A stretch of DNA of 64,000 nucleotides from Neocallimastix lanati (nom. inval.) (Eukaryota > Neocallimastigomycota > Neocallimastigomycetes > Neocallimastigales > Neocallimastigaceae), in contig JACVTC010000042.1 in the NCBI GenBank assembly GCA_016946835.1, positions 520,001-584,000 of the forward strand, given 5' to 3'. The position numbers and the translations under genes were made by a program. Below the pieces are notes generated by a model that saw nothing but the letters and a program-made list of their open reading frames with translations, was not told where the DNA came from and did no database searches. Of this stretch, positions 27,102 to 38,414 are shown piece after piece (position 1 is the first letter of the stretch; each line of letters starts with the position of its first letter).

Positions 27102-30100
27102 TTAAGATGGAGGACTACATATACCATTTGTACATTCTAATTCGATCATTCCATCTTCCTTATTCGTAGGACACATGGAAGTATTTGTCATGAATTTGAA
27201 TTTTCCAGTTGTAGTCACATCAACATAGGCAAATTTACGTCCATTATCATAGTTTGAATTAAGGGTGACTGACTTTTCTCCTACTGTTATAATGGCATAA
27301 GAAGTCCCTGTTGTAATACCGAATATGTTACCTACACGGTAACCTAATGCATAGTCTCCAGAATTCGAAGAAGAAAGCTCAATTTCAACACCCTCCACAA
27401 GACAAATACTAAACTTGTTATCGGTGTAAATCAATTTACCAATGGTGTTAGAGTCACAGGTTTCAGCAGCTTCGGTTAAACCACAGAAAAGAGAGAGATC
27501 AACAATTTGGCAATAGTAGATATGCTCAGCATCGCTAATATAGTATCCAACTTCATTAATACTTTCACAAGGTAAATCTTCTGTTGGACAGTAATAGAGA
27601 TCAGTATCTACGAGAGTATAAGTACCATCCTTACATTTGTTACCATTAGTCACATTACAGACGATGTTTGCTACATCATCTATTGAAATAGTTAAATAAA
27701 AAAAAAAGTATTTTAGTATAAATTTATAGATATATGTATATTGATATTATTTAGTATTATCATTGATAATGTTAGTATATGACACTTGATTTTAATTTGA
27801 AATTTAATTAATTATTGGATCCTTTTTGTATTTATTTGTATTTATATTTTAAATATCATAAAGTCATTTTATTTTATTTTATTTAATATATTATCTTTTT
27901 CTTTTGATATCTTTACGTTCATTTTTAAACTAATTTTATTGAATTTATAGTTGAACATAATTTTATTTTAATCTCTTTTAATTCATTGGAATGTTTATTT
28001 AATTTTTATTTATACTATTATTTTTTTATATATTTATTTTTTATGTAATGAATCTAATTTTAATAGTTTATTTATCTTCATAAATATTTATTATTTTTAT
28101 CATTTCACTTTTAATATTTAGAAATAAAAGTTTTTTAAATTTATTATTCTTATAAAATAATTATTCAATTTGTGACGATATGATATAAAAAATGATTTTT
28201 TAAATATCTAATAGGTTTATTTAAGTAAATAAATTATTACTAATATTTTTTTTTATTGTTTTTGCTTTACTTACCAGATCCTGTTTTTATGGCAGCACTA
28301 CCGTCACTATCGATCACTACACTAATACTACTTGCTTCTGAAATACCTGGGAAGATATTTGCTGCAACCTCTAAGTCTACTGAGGAAGTACTTGCTCCCA
28401 CCATAATTTCTATTTGGTTAGTATCATCTTCCGTATCAATACTCGTTTTACAGAGATAATATTTCTTTCCTCCATCATTAACTATCTTAAGACTACCGAT
28501 CCGTCCTGTACATTTGGTGTAGTCCGCTTCGTTTAATTGGGTACACTGACTTCCATCACAGGCAATAATACTCTTTCCACTCTCTGAATTGATATAGAAA
28601 CCTTTTTCATTTTTAACATTGATGCAACTACTCACCGATGTCGATGTACATTGAATAAGACCTCCATAACCATAGTCTGTACGACCATCGAGAATGGTTT
28701 GAAGACCACTGGCGTAGTAACCAACAACAGAATTGGCTACTTGAGAGCATACCCCGTCAACGCCACAGCTATATAATATACCTTTGGAGACATCTAAATA
28801 GTTGGTATCCACCATTTGTGTACACTTACCACTACTACAGGAATAAATTATGTAATCGGTAGTGTCACCACTATCCACGTCAACATAGGAAGGTGTTGAG
28901 CTCTTTTTCTGGAAGATATAGATTTTTCCATCTGGTTGTTCTCTACAAGCACTAGTAGAAGATTTATAGATCTTTCCATTGGAAGACGAAAGATAATAAC
29001 CATCAGCAAGATCTTCATCCTCATTTTGACATTTATCATTAGTTGTAGATTCTTCAACACATTGACTGAGGGCCTTGGCAGAGGTACAACCACCCAAGGC
29101 TGCACTACAATTAATTGTATAATCGGTGTCTGTAGCATAAGTATATAGGGAATAGCCTGTATTAGCAGGAATTGAAACACATTTACCACCACTAGGACAG
29201 GAGATCAAATTCTTTGGGTTTGAGGCATCAATGACATATTGAGTTACTCCTGCTGCACCATTATTGTATGCTGCAGATGTGCATGCTCCTCCTCCTCCTG
29301 GACAGGTAATCACCTTGGTGTGTTGTAGATCTGAGCTATCGAGATAACCGTAACCTTTTGAAGTGATTCCAGTTATTCCGGTACATTTGTGTTGTTCATT
29401 AGGGTCACAAAAGATAACTTTACCAGCTGTACTGACATCAATGTAATATCCAGAAGGTGCTTCAACTTTCAAACATTTACTACTAGTTGAGCAATATATC
29501 AAATCTTTATTTACACTTAGTTGATAACCTACAGTAGCATCACTTTTTAGTTTGCATGAGCCCTCTTCATCACACTTAATAATTAAATCACCACCGGCAT
29601 TAGGATAAGAACCAGTTGTAGTTGACTCCGTACATGTTCCTCCAATACAACTTAACAATGTACCGGCTGTATCAGCAGCAGCTTCAACTTCAATATCATC
29701 AGTTTTAATAAGATAATAACCATCTTTTATTGATACGAAAATGAAATATAAAAGTTTTGTAAACCAAAATATTATTTTATAAAATAAATGGAATAAAGTA
29801 ATATAGAAATATTAATTTCGTATATTATAGAAAACATTTAATATATTTTTTTCAAAATTAAACCAAAAAATAAAATTATAATAATAAAAAAAAAAAAAAG
29901 GTAAAAAAAAAAGCTATATTTATTATATCAAAATGCTTTATTTTAATATTCTAAATTAAATTGTATTTTACCTGGATCTGAAACTTCTAATATGGTTTTA
30001 GCCAAATTACCAACAAATTTCTTATAGCTAGTACCAGAGCCTACTATATAAATTTTTGTATTATCCACATCTGTAAAATCAGAACCAGTGATACAACTTT

Positions 30101-33100
30101 TAATAGTAGTATCCAGTTTAATTTTACCGTAACTTCCATCGGCACAGCTGTCCACTAATTCTGAAGAAGCAGGCGTACTGCTACAGCCATTAGAGGAACA
30201 TTTCATGAGCGTCTCCGACCCCCCGCTTCCAACAACGATATAACCTACAGTTGGAATACAGTCACCTTCACGACAGTGATATAAGTAATTGGTGTCTGCT
30301 AAAGTAGCAGCTTCAATATAGATACTTCCATCGACGATCTTTTCGACTGCCATCACACCATCGGTGGTTTCAGGGGTAAGTTTCGTTCCTTCTGCGGTGT
30401 AGGTAAACTTTTTTAAAACGCTATCAATCTTTATAAGATACTTTTTGGAATTTTCAGTAACTTTATAGTTTAGAGAATTAATATTATTTAAAAGAAAATA
30501 AAATGTATCATATTACAAATTTTTTTCATAAAAAAAATAATAGATAAAAATAGTGTTAATAAATATTTTTTTTATCATGTAAAAAATAAATTATTTAATT
30601 TTTTTCTTTATTTTTTTTTTTTTTGTGATACTTACTTCCATAGGTATAATGGAAAAAGACATTCTTCACCCCTTGAATTAGAATACTGTCAGTACTAGAA
30701 TCACTTTCTGTAAATATATTAGAAGCAGGAACAACCAGAGCATAATTAATGATTGAGCTATCGCTAATGAAATCGACGGCATGATCATCAACAGCATCAA
30801 TACAGAGCTTTCCAGAATCCGCCAGAATACTTCCTATCTCGGTACAATCATCAGCTCCGGTGACTAAAGTATTTTTCGTTTTACTTATGGCATAAATAGA
30901 AGGAACAGCATCCGATGATTTTATATAGCCATAGGTCTGTTTACATTCCTTCTTCGAGGTGTCACAGTAATACAGGACTAGATCGTCTAATTCAGCCTCA
31001 ATATTAGCTGCAGTGGCTGGGAAATCCAACTTCTTAAGGGTATTTTTGTTAATCAATACCGTTCCGGTACCGGATACTAATTATTTATTGAAAAAAAAAA
31101 ATAAATATTTTGAAAAAAAAAAATTATAAATAGATATATTAATTAGTGTTTTCATTTTTTTTCATTTTATCAATTTGAAATTAAAAATGAAATTTTATAA
31201 TAATTTTTTTTTTTTTGATTTTCATCTATCATTCTAATACTACTGATGAATAGGATATTCAAATTTAATAATATTTTTAACAATTTACTTAAATAATATT
31301 GTTATAAATAAATTTTCCTATTTCATTTTTCCTTTAAATACTTTTTTTATATCTAATTTATTTCTTTTTTTTTTTACTATTTCATATAATTTCTATTTAT
31401 AATTTTCTTTTCTTTCTGTAATTAATTTTTTTTATTTTATTTTTAACTTTAATTTTTCTTATATATATTATATATTTTTTAAACGATTTTCATTTTTTAT
31501 TCTTAAAATAAAAAATTATAAATAAGTCATTTTCATTTATATAATACTATTTGTTAATAATATTTATTAATACCCATCATTATTTAAACTTTAATATTCA
31601 CCTTCAATTTGTTCCTTCGTGATTAAACCGTTATCTGTTGTTCTAATGAATATATAATTTGAGCCATTATGAACCACGAGATGACCGTCAGCTGATGGAT
31701 AAGTTACTCCACTATCTCCCACACAAAGATTGAAATCATCATTTTTAATTTTACCGGCGTTTGAACTACTCGTACAATCTGTAACGAAATTTACTTCATC
31801 CTCACTCGATAATTTATTTTGAGTACTGTCTGTTTTTGAAATTGAAATATAATTTGCGGAAGTAGCTCCATCTTTAATATAACCTAATGCACGAGAGCAT
31901 ATACCGTCCCCATTACAGATGTATAATTCTAAATTAGTTTTACTTCCACTGATATCGCCACTAATATCTGCCTCTTTCGTGGTAGTTTTATCAATAAGTA
32001 GTGGTCCAGCTATTATTAATTAATATATTATAAATTAATTCGAGTTTCAATTCAATAATTTAGATAAAATAATAATATTTTTTAAAAATTTATAAAAAAC
32101 TTTTCTTTGTGTATTAAACAATTCTACTACATATATATAAATACTTTAATAGTATACATTTTAAATAGTGTTTATAAATGATATTCCTATCGCATTTACA
32201 ATATATTATTTTATAGATTATTTATTTATAAAATCACTATTAAAAAAGTAAGTTTACTTACTAGAATAGTAGTTGTTGTAAACGATACTTTTAGAGGAAT
32301 CGCTAATTGAAATGACAATACTCTTACCAGCATAAATTCCGAATACACTGGCATTTCCAGTTGGAACATTCAAAAGGAAGTTTGCTACATCGTTATCACT
32401 TCCACTTGAAGTAAGACATAATTTGTTACTAGTGTCTAACTTACCAATATTACCTGAACTACAGTCAATTTCAGTAGTGCTTGACGAACCGGTCAGTGAC
32501 ACAGTATAGAAGGTATTACCATCATTCGAAATATAACCCACAGTTTGTTTACAAGATCCACTCTTGCAGTTAAAGAGGCCGATTTTGGTCTTATCTGAAA
32601 TATCATTGAGATCGGAGATGTGATAGAAGCCATCTCCTAGCTTCTCAGCTATTTTAGTTCCTGTTTCTTGGGCAACTGTATATTTAGTTCCATCACTAGC
32701 ATAAGAGTACTCGATAAATTTTCCATTGGATTTGATAATATATTTTTCACTGTCGACACCTATAAATAAACGTTAATTTTAAAAATAGGTTATGTTACCA
32801 TGAATAAAAGGTAAATGTGGAAAACCAAAAATAAAAATAAAAGATACTTAATTAAATATCTATGAAATTTTAAAAGATAAAATTCAAAATATTTTAAATG
32901 TACCAATACTACAATTTCAAATATTAATTTTCTATTCAATTAATACATAAATTCAAATGAAAGACTTAAAAATATTTAAATATTTATTGTTTTTTCAAAG
33001 TATGATGTTAAAACTTATTATTATCAGTGCTATTTTATTTTTTAAATTTTCCATTCTCCTATATTTTCTATATTTTATCTTACTTCTCATTTATATATAC

Positions 33101-35113
33101 TTATTTTCATCCTTACCATTGAAATTGTCGAGAACGAGAGCATACTTCGTCGAGTAAAGCATGATGTTATTGTCATCGCTTCCGGCTGCACTAAATATAT
33201 TGGCTTTCTTATTTGGAATGAGGGTAAAAGTTGTTGCGTCCCCAGTGATCATGGGTACAGTAGCCTTTTCCCCAAGACAAAAATTACTACCTGTGGTATC
33301 AAAATCACCATAATCCTTTGAAGTGCATGTATTTTGACCATTTGTTACTTTTTCACTGTCACCACCGTTAATAAGTCGATAGTAGCCATCAGTGTTTCCC
33401 ATTTTGATGTAACCGAAGGTTTCCGTACATGCTCCGTCTTTACAGTGATAGGCATGTAAATTTTTTCTATCCTCGAGACCAATTATCGTTCCATCCACGG
33501 TGAAAGCCACTTCATTAAAGTTTTTAAAAACATGAAGATTATTATCCAAGTTGTCATGGATAATGTAGTTGTCGGTTACTTTTACAATTATAGAACCACT
33601 ACCAAATACACTACCAGAATCAGCACTACTTAAAAGATAGGAACCATTGGAGGAAGCCTTCGTGGCTGATGCGTCTCCTGCCGCATTCTCTTTTAAGCAA
33701 AGCTTCTTATCACTCGCTAGTTTTCCAACTGCTGTTGTAGCAGTACATGCTGTTCCTGCATCTGCATCATTAGTTTTACTGTCATCATCGAAGATAGAGT
33801 AAAAAGTCGTTGAATCCTTAACAATACCGGGGGTTTGCTTACACTCTGAAGTATTACAGTGAATGATGGCTAATTTTGCCTTATCACTTGAAAAACTTCC
33901 ACTTCCTAAAGTTTGTTCAACAATGCTATTTCCATCTAATTTATAGAGTTTAACAGAGGATGCAGTTAAGTCTTCTTTACATACAGCATCCCCATTGTAT
34001 ATTCCATAAATTTTTAATCCTTTAACACAATATTCTGTTGCTACGTTAGTATCATATCCACTGCAATCCGTTGTTGTTGAGACATCTAAATCTGCATCGC
34101 AGATTGATATTTCGACTATTGAATAATTATTTTTTTGCAATAAATTGAATTTATTAATATTATTTAAAAATTATCAAATAAATTGAAATAAATTTATAAA
34201 TTAAGTATTATTTTATTTTTTATCTCTATTTATAATGAAATTTTTGTTTTTTTTTATTATTACAAATTTTATTTTTAATAAAAACATTTAAATTACTTTT
34301 ATTCTAATTCATTTGATGTAGTTTTGTTTAAATTTATTATTATTTTTCTAATAGTAATTTTTTATATTATTATTAAACTATTATCTCCTATATTGTGTTA
34401 TTTCTTTTTGGTTTTAATTCATAATACCGTTTATAATTTATTTTTATCTACTAAATATTCCATTATATATAACTTTAAAACATACCTGCAGTACCTGCTA
34501 ATACATTATTAACATTATTTAATAGCACCCACAAGCCTAATATACTTTAATATTAATATAAATAACATTAAAATTTTGCTTGTAAGAAGTCATAATTAAA
34601 ATTTGACTATATTTAAATATATATATAATAATTCTTTAAAATTATAAAACTGAAAATAATAAAAATTTATCTTTATTTGTTATTCTTTTTTTTTTTTTTT
34701 TTTAATTTAATTATTATTTTTATTATACAAATGAACTTTTTAATTTTAATTATTTTAGAAATCTCAAATTTAAAAGATATGTAATAAGAATGAATGAAAA
34801 CTATTTTAATAATAATTAAACTATTTAAAAAGACAATCTTCTTATATAATATTGCTTAATAAAAAAATTTTTACTGAAAGTAAAAATAACATAAACTATT
34901 CTATATTTTGTTTTTTAATCAACTTTTAAATATCCTTTTACTACACTTTTTCTTTTCATCAACTTCTTTTTTCCTTTACTTTTCTTTTCACTTATTTTTT
35001 TTTTACTATGAAATAAAGTTTCAAAAATTTTTTAATTAATATATATATTTTTTTAATAATTATTAAAGTTTTCTTTTTTTTTTACTATACCATGAAATTT
35101 TTTTACCAAACAT
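27102..35113 (-). CDS. Gene D: secreted Cys-rich scaffoldin-like repeat protein, complete, about 1,640 residues
   Basis: Seen: exons, 5' to 3', are 35091-35113, 34486-34544, 33117-34115, 32262-32759, 31602-32009, 30636-31076, 29972-30460, 28275-29723 and 27102-27679 (stop at 27102). Borders are GT-AG and phase 1 after the signal exons; internal lengths (999, 498, 408, 441, 489, 1449) are multiples of three. The signal peptide reads MFGKKISCILGLWVLLNNV at its start. Exon order parallels gene C, with one module fewer: exon 30636-31076 starts like gene C's 19896-20348 exon and ends like its 19016-19456 exon. Exon 28275-29723 has C-x4-C...GYY repeats (for example GYYIDVSTAG and GYYLSSSNGK) and an SVVIDSDGSA tail. 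The last exon has the common C-terminal domain and ends CTNGICSPPS. Introns of about 140-595 bp hold no other gene. Product and role are inferred as for the neighbouring paralogues. Confidence 0.76.
28275..29723 (-). repeat. GYY-repeat exon of gene D
   Basis: This 483-residue exon is colinear with gene C's 16507-17949 exon: same phase, nearly the same length, and the same unit order (GYQLSVNK, GYYIDVS, GYGYLDSS, GYYLSSSNG, GYYASG, GFYINSESG). Its C-terminal end, about 60 residues without GYY, is shared by the two genes. Confidence 0.7.
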
Positions 35114-35287
35114 TTTTGGTTAAAAATTTAAGAAAAAATTTAAAAAAAAAAAAAATAAAAGAAAGACTTGTTTTTCAACAAATTTCACTATGAAAAAATA
35201 TGAAAAAAAGTCTTTATTCGTATTCTACACTTAATTTTGAAGCTTTTGATATATAAATGATTAAAAAATAAATACTTTTTTTCTAAA

Positions 35288-35330
35288 TTGAAATCTCAAT
35301 TCATTTCACGAAATTTATATTTCAAAAAAT
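35288..35330 (-). promoter_or_regulatory. Conserved upstream box of gene D
   Basis: A slightly shorter version (GAAATCTCAATTCATTTCAC, then GAAATTTATATTTC) with its near edge 175 bp upstream of the gene D ATG. The rest of this flank has diverged from the other copies, so survival of this box suggests selection. Confidence 0.6.
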
Positions 35331-36119
35331 TTTAAAGTTTTCTTAATATTTTAGGAATGATTAGAACTCAAAGAATGTTATATTAAAAATTAATTTTTTA
35401 ATAGAACAAAAATCATATATTTACTTAAAAACATACAAAGATATAAGAATAAAGCCTATTGTCAGAAAAAAAAGTATGAGAAGAAAATAATGCCATTAAT
35501 AATAAAATTTATTTCATTCTACCTAAAAATTTTAAGTTTAATGAGATACATTTTTCGGTAAATTTAAGAAATATATAAAAAAAGTATTTCTTGCGTAAGA
35601 AAAGTACCACTTCTTAATAAACTATTATTGTTTTTTTTTTAAAAAAAAATATAGAAGGTATTTAAATTTGTTGTTATGTATTACAAAATAATATTTAATC
35701 ATATATACACCTATATATTTAATTTTTACTTATATTTATCAATACTCTATACAAAAAATACAAAAATAAATATTTTTTTTTATTTTTTAAAATGTTCATT
35801 TAGGAAATTCTAAAAATACACTTTACAAAAAAAAAATAATAATAAAAAGTATTTATAATAATCAAAATAGTTTTCAATATTTAATGATAAAATAAAAATA
35901 TTAAAAATATTAAATATAGTAAAAATAATAAAAAGATTTTATTATTAAATAAATAATAAATAATAATAAATATTAAAATGATTAATAATATTAATAATGA
36001 AAAAGATTCCTAAATTTTTAAGTAACAATTAATAATAATATTTAATAATATTTAATAATAAACAATTTTATTTGATATAATTATTATAATTATAATTGAC
36101 TAAATTATTATATAAATAT
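35331..36119. other. Non-coding spacer upstream of gene D
   Basis: AT-rich, no ORF, no recognisable element apart from short AATATT repeats. It probably holds distal promoter sequence. Confidence 0.6.
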
Positions 36120-36895
36120 TAATAAATAATTTTTTATAATTATTTATGAAACGATTCTTGTGTGGTAATAATAGTAATAATATTAATATTTATAATAAAA
36201 ATAATATTAGAGTATTAGAGTATAAAATTTATAATAAAAAAATTGTTAAATACAAATGGATAAAAAAATATATATTATATATAGTATATAATATAAAAAT
36301 TTATGGAAATGTATTTCTTGTATTTATACAATATAAAAAAAAATTTATAAATAAAAGAAAATATAAATAATAGTAAAAAAATAATTTTTTTTATTAATTT
36401 AATTGGTATTACAAGAACAATTAAAGTAGACTTTACTTTAAAAGATTGAAATAAGTAAAATTAATATTTTTTATATTTTTTTACTTTATTTTGATTATTT
36501 TTTATTTTTTTTTTTTTTTTTTTTAATTATTCCAAAAATAAATTAGTTAAAATGATACTTTTTAAATTTTTTTTTATTAAAAAATTTTTACAAATGAAAT
36601 ATATATATAAAAATAAAAAATATATATAAAAATTAAAAACATATTTAAAAATAAAAAATATATATAAAAATATAAATAAAAATTAACATTAAATAATTAT
36701 TTTTTTCTACACAATATATTATTTACATCAAATTTTGATGGTTATTTTTTTCTCATAAGTTTAATATTTAAATAAAATAAGAAGTGCTTTTATTTTAAGT
36801 AGTCACAATTTCATTGGTATTGTAAGATAATAAATAAAAATAATTGAGAACTTTTTATTTTTTATATGAAAATAATTTTTTTTTTAGGTATTGAT
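36120..36895. repeat. 3' flank duplication, copy 2 (beside the fifth-gene remnant)
   Basis: Partner of 14909-15690. It ends just before the fifth-gene remnant, as expected if it was once the 3' flank of that gene. A 74-codon reading frame at 36146-36370 is AT-rich and not convincing as a gene. Confidence 0.75.
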
Positions 36896-37029
36896 TTCAA
36901 CTATATATAAAAAATATACCATTTTTCTGTGGTTATTATCATTATTATTTATCAATTTTTATAGAATGTACATCTACTATTTTAAAAAAAAAAAAAAAAT
37001 TGGAATTAAAATCTAATTTTTATTTTGAG

Positions 37030-37918
37030 GTTCTACCTTTATTGGTGATTTCTAGAATAGTTTTATCGGAATTTCCAATATATTTCTTTAATGAGGGTAA
37101 AAGTTGTTGGGTCCTCAGTGATCATAGGAACACTAGCTTTTTTCCAAAAATAAAAAAATTACTACCAGTAGTTTCAAAATTACTAAAATCTTTTTGAAGT
37201 GCAGATATTTTGACCATTTGTTACTTTTTCACCACCATTAATAAGTCGGTAGTAGCCATCTGTGTTTCCCATTTTGATGTAATCGAAGATCTCCTTACAT
37301 TCTCCCTCGATACAGTGATAGGCATGTAAATTTTTTCTATCCTCGAGACTACTTATCATTCCATCCAAAATGAAAGCAACTTCATTAATACTTTTAAAAA
37401 TATGAAGATTATTGTCAAAGTTGTCCTGAATAATGTATTTTTCGGTTACTTTTACAATTATAGAACTACTGGTGATTGTGCCATATATACTATTTGTATA
37501 AGCCCTACTTAAAATATAGGAGGAAGCATTCGTTGTAGTATATGAAATATTTATTATAATTCATTATATAAAACTCACTTTCTGAAATTAATAAAGAAAT
37601 TTATATTTATATATATATATTAAACCTCTATTTTTTTTTTTATTATTTACATATTCAAATATTTCATAATATACTATTATTATACTATTTCTTATTATTT
37701 TTATTACTATTATTGTTATTTAATTTTTTTTTTTTTTTTTTTTTTTTTAATCATTTAATATTTGGTTGGTTTTTTGTTTATTATTTTTATGTATGATTTA
37801 ATATCTCTTAATGTAAAACAAATATATCTATTAAGTAAATTCAATAAATTATCGCAGGCGGTGACAACAACTAATACTTTTTAATATGACTTAGAATAGC
37901 AAAGAATCCTAATAAGCT
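37030..37918 (-). pseudogene. Remnant of a fifth scaffoldin-like gene with an internal deletion
   Basis: Seen: 37033-37090 matches the donor end of gene C's 18348-18809 exon (SDPGK-type end, TTTTATCGGAATTTCCAA in common). It runs straight into 37090-37535, which matches the left part of gene D's 33117-34115 exon (YIKMGNTDGYYRL is still readable at 37183-37368). Everything between those exons is gone, and frameshifts and small deletions break the rest. A signal-exon remnant with the usual AAAG acceptor lies just left of 37918 (LLGFFAILSH, then a stop). The conserved 23-nt first exon and upstream box were not found. This marks the 5' end of the array and shows copy loss by deletion between modules. 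Confidence 0.7.
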
Positions 37919-38414
37919 TTAATATTTTTTAATCAAAATAAATAATTTTTAAGATTAAAAAAAATCTAAAACAGTTATTCCATATGAATAATAGTGATAA
38001 TGAAAAGAAAAATTCATAAATCACATTTTTTTATACATAAAGAAACTATTTTAATTTTTTCTTTTAGTGTAAATAAATTAAAATAAAATATAAAATAACA
38101 ATAAAATATAAAATAACAATAAAATATAAAAAAAACAATAAAATAAAATATATAAAAAATGACAAATTAAATTTAATATTAATTTTATGATAATCCTTAT
38201 CAATATGATCATTTCCCTTTTCTACTTTATTCAATTATCTGTATTTGTTATTTATTATTATTTAACTTATTATTTATTTATTATTTTTGCATTTTTAATT
38301 TTATAAATGTTGTAATAACGTAATGAAAAGATTAATTAAAATAATTTATTTAAATTTAATATATTTATTCACTTATATTTATTATTGAAATTATTTTAAT
38401 AAATTATATAAAAT

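Noticed and set aside
36146-36370. 74-codon frame
   Set aside because: Lies in a duplicated non-coding flank; the copy at 14931-15180 has in-frame differences and no conserved protein.
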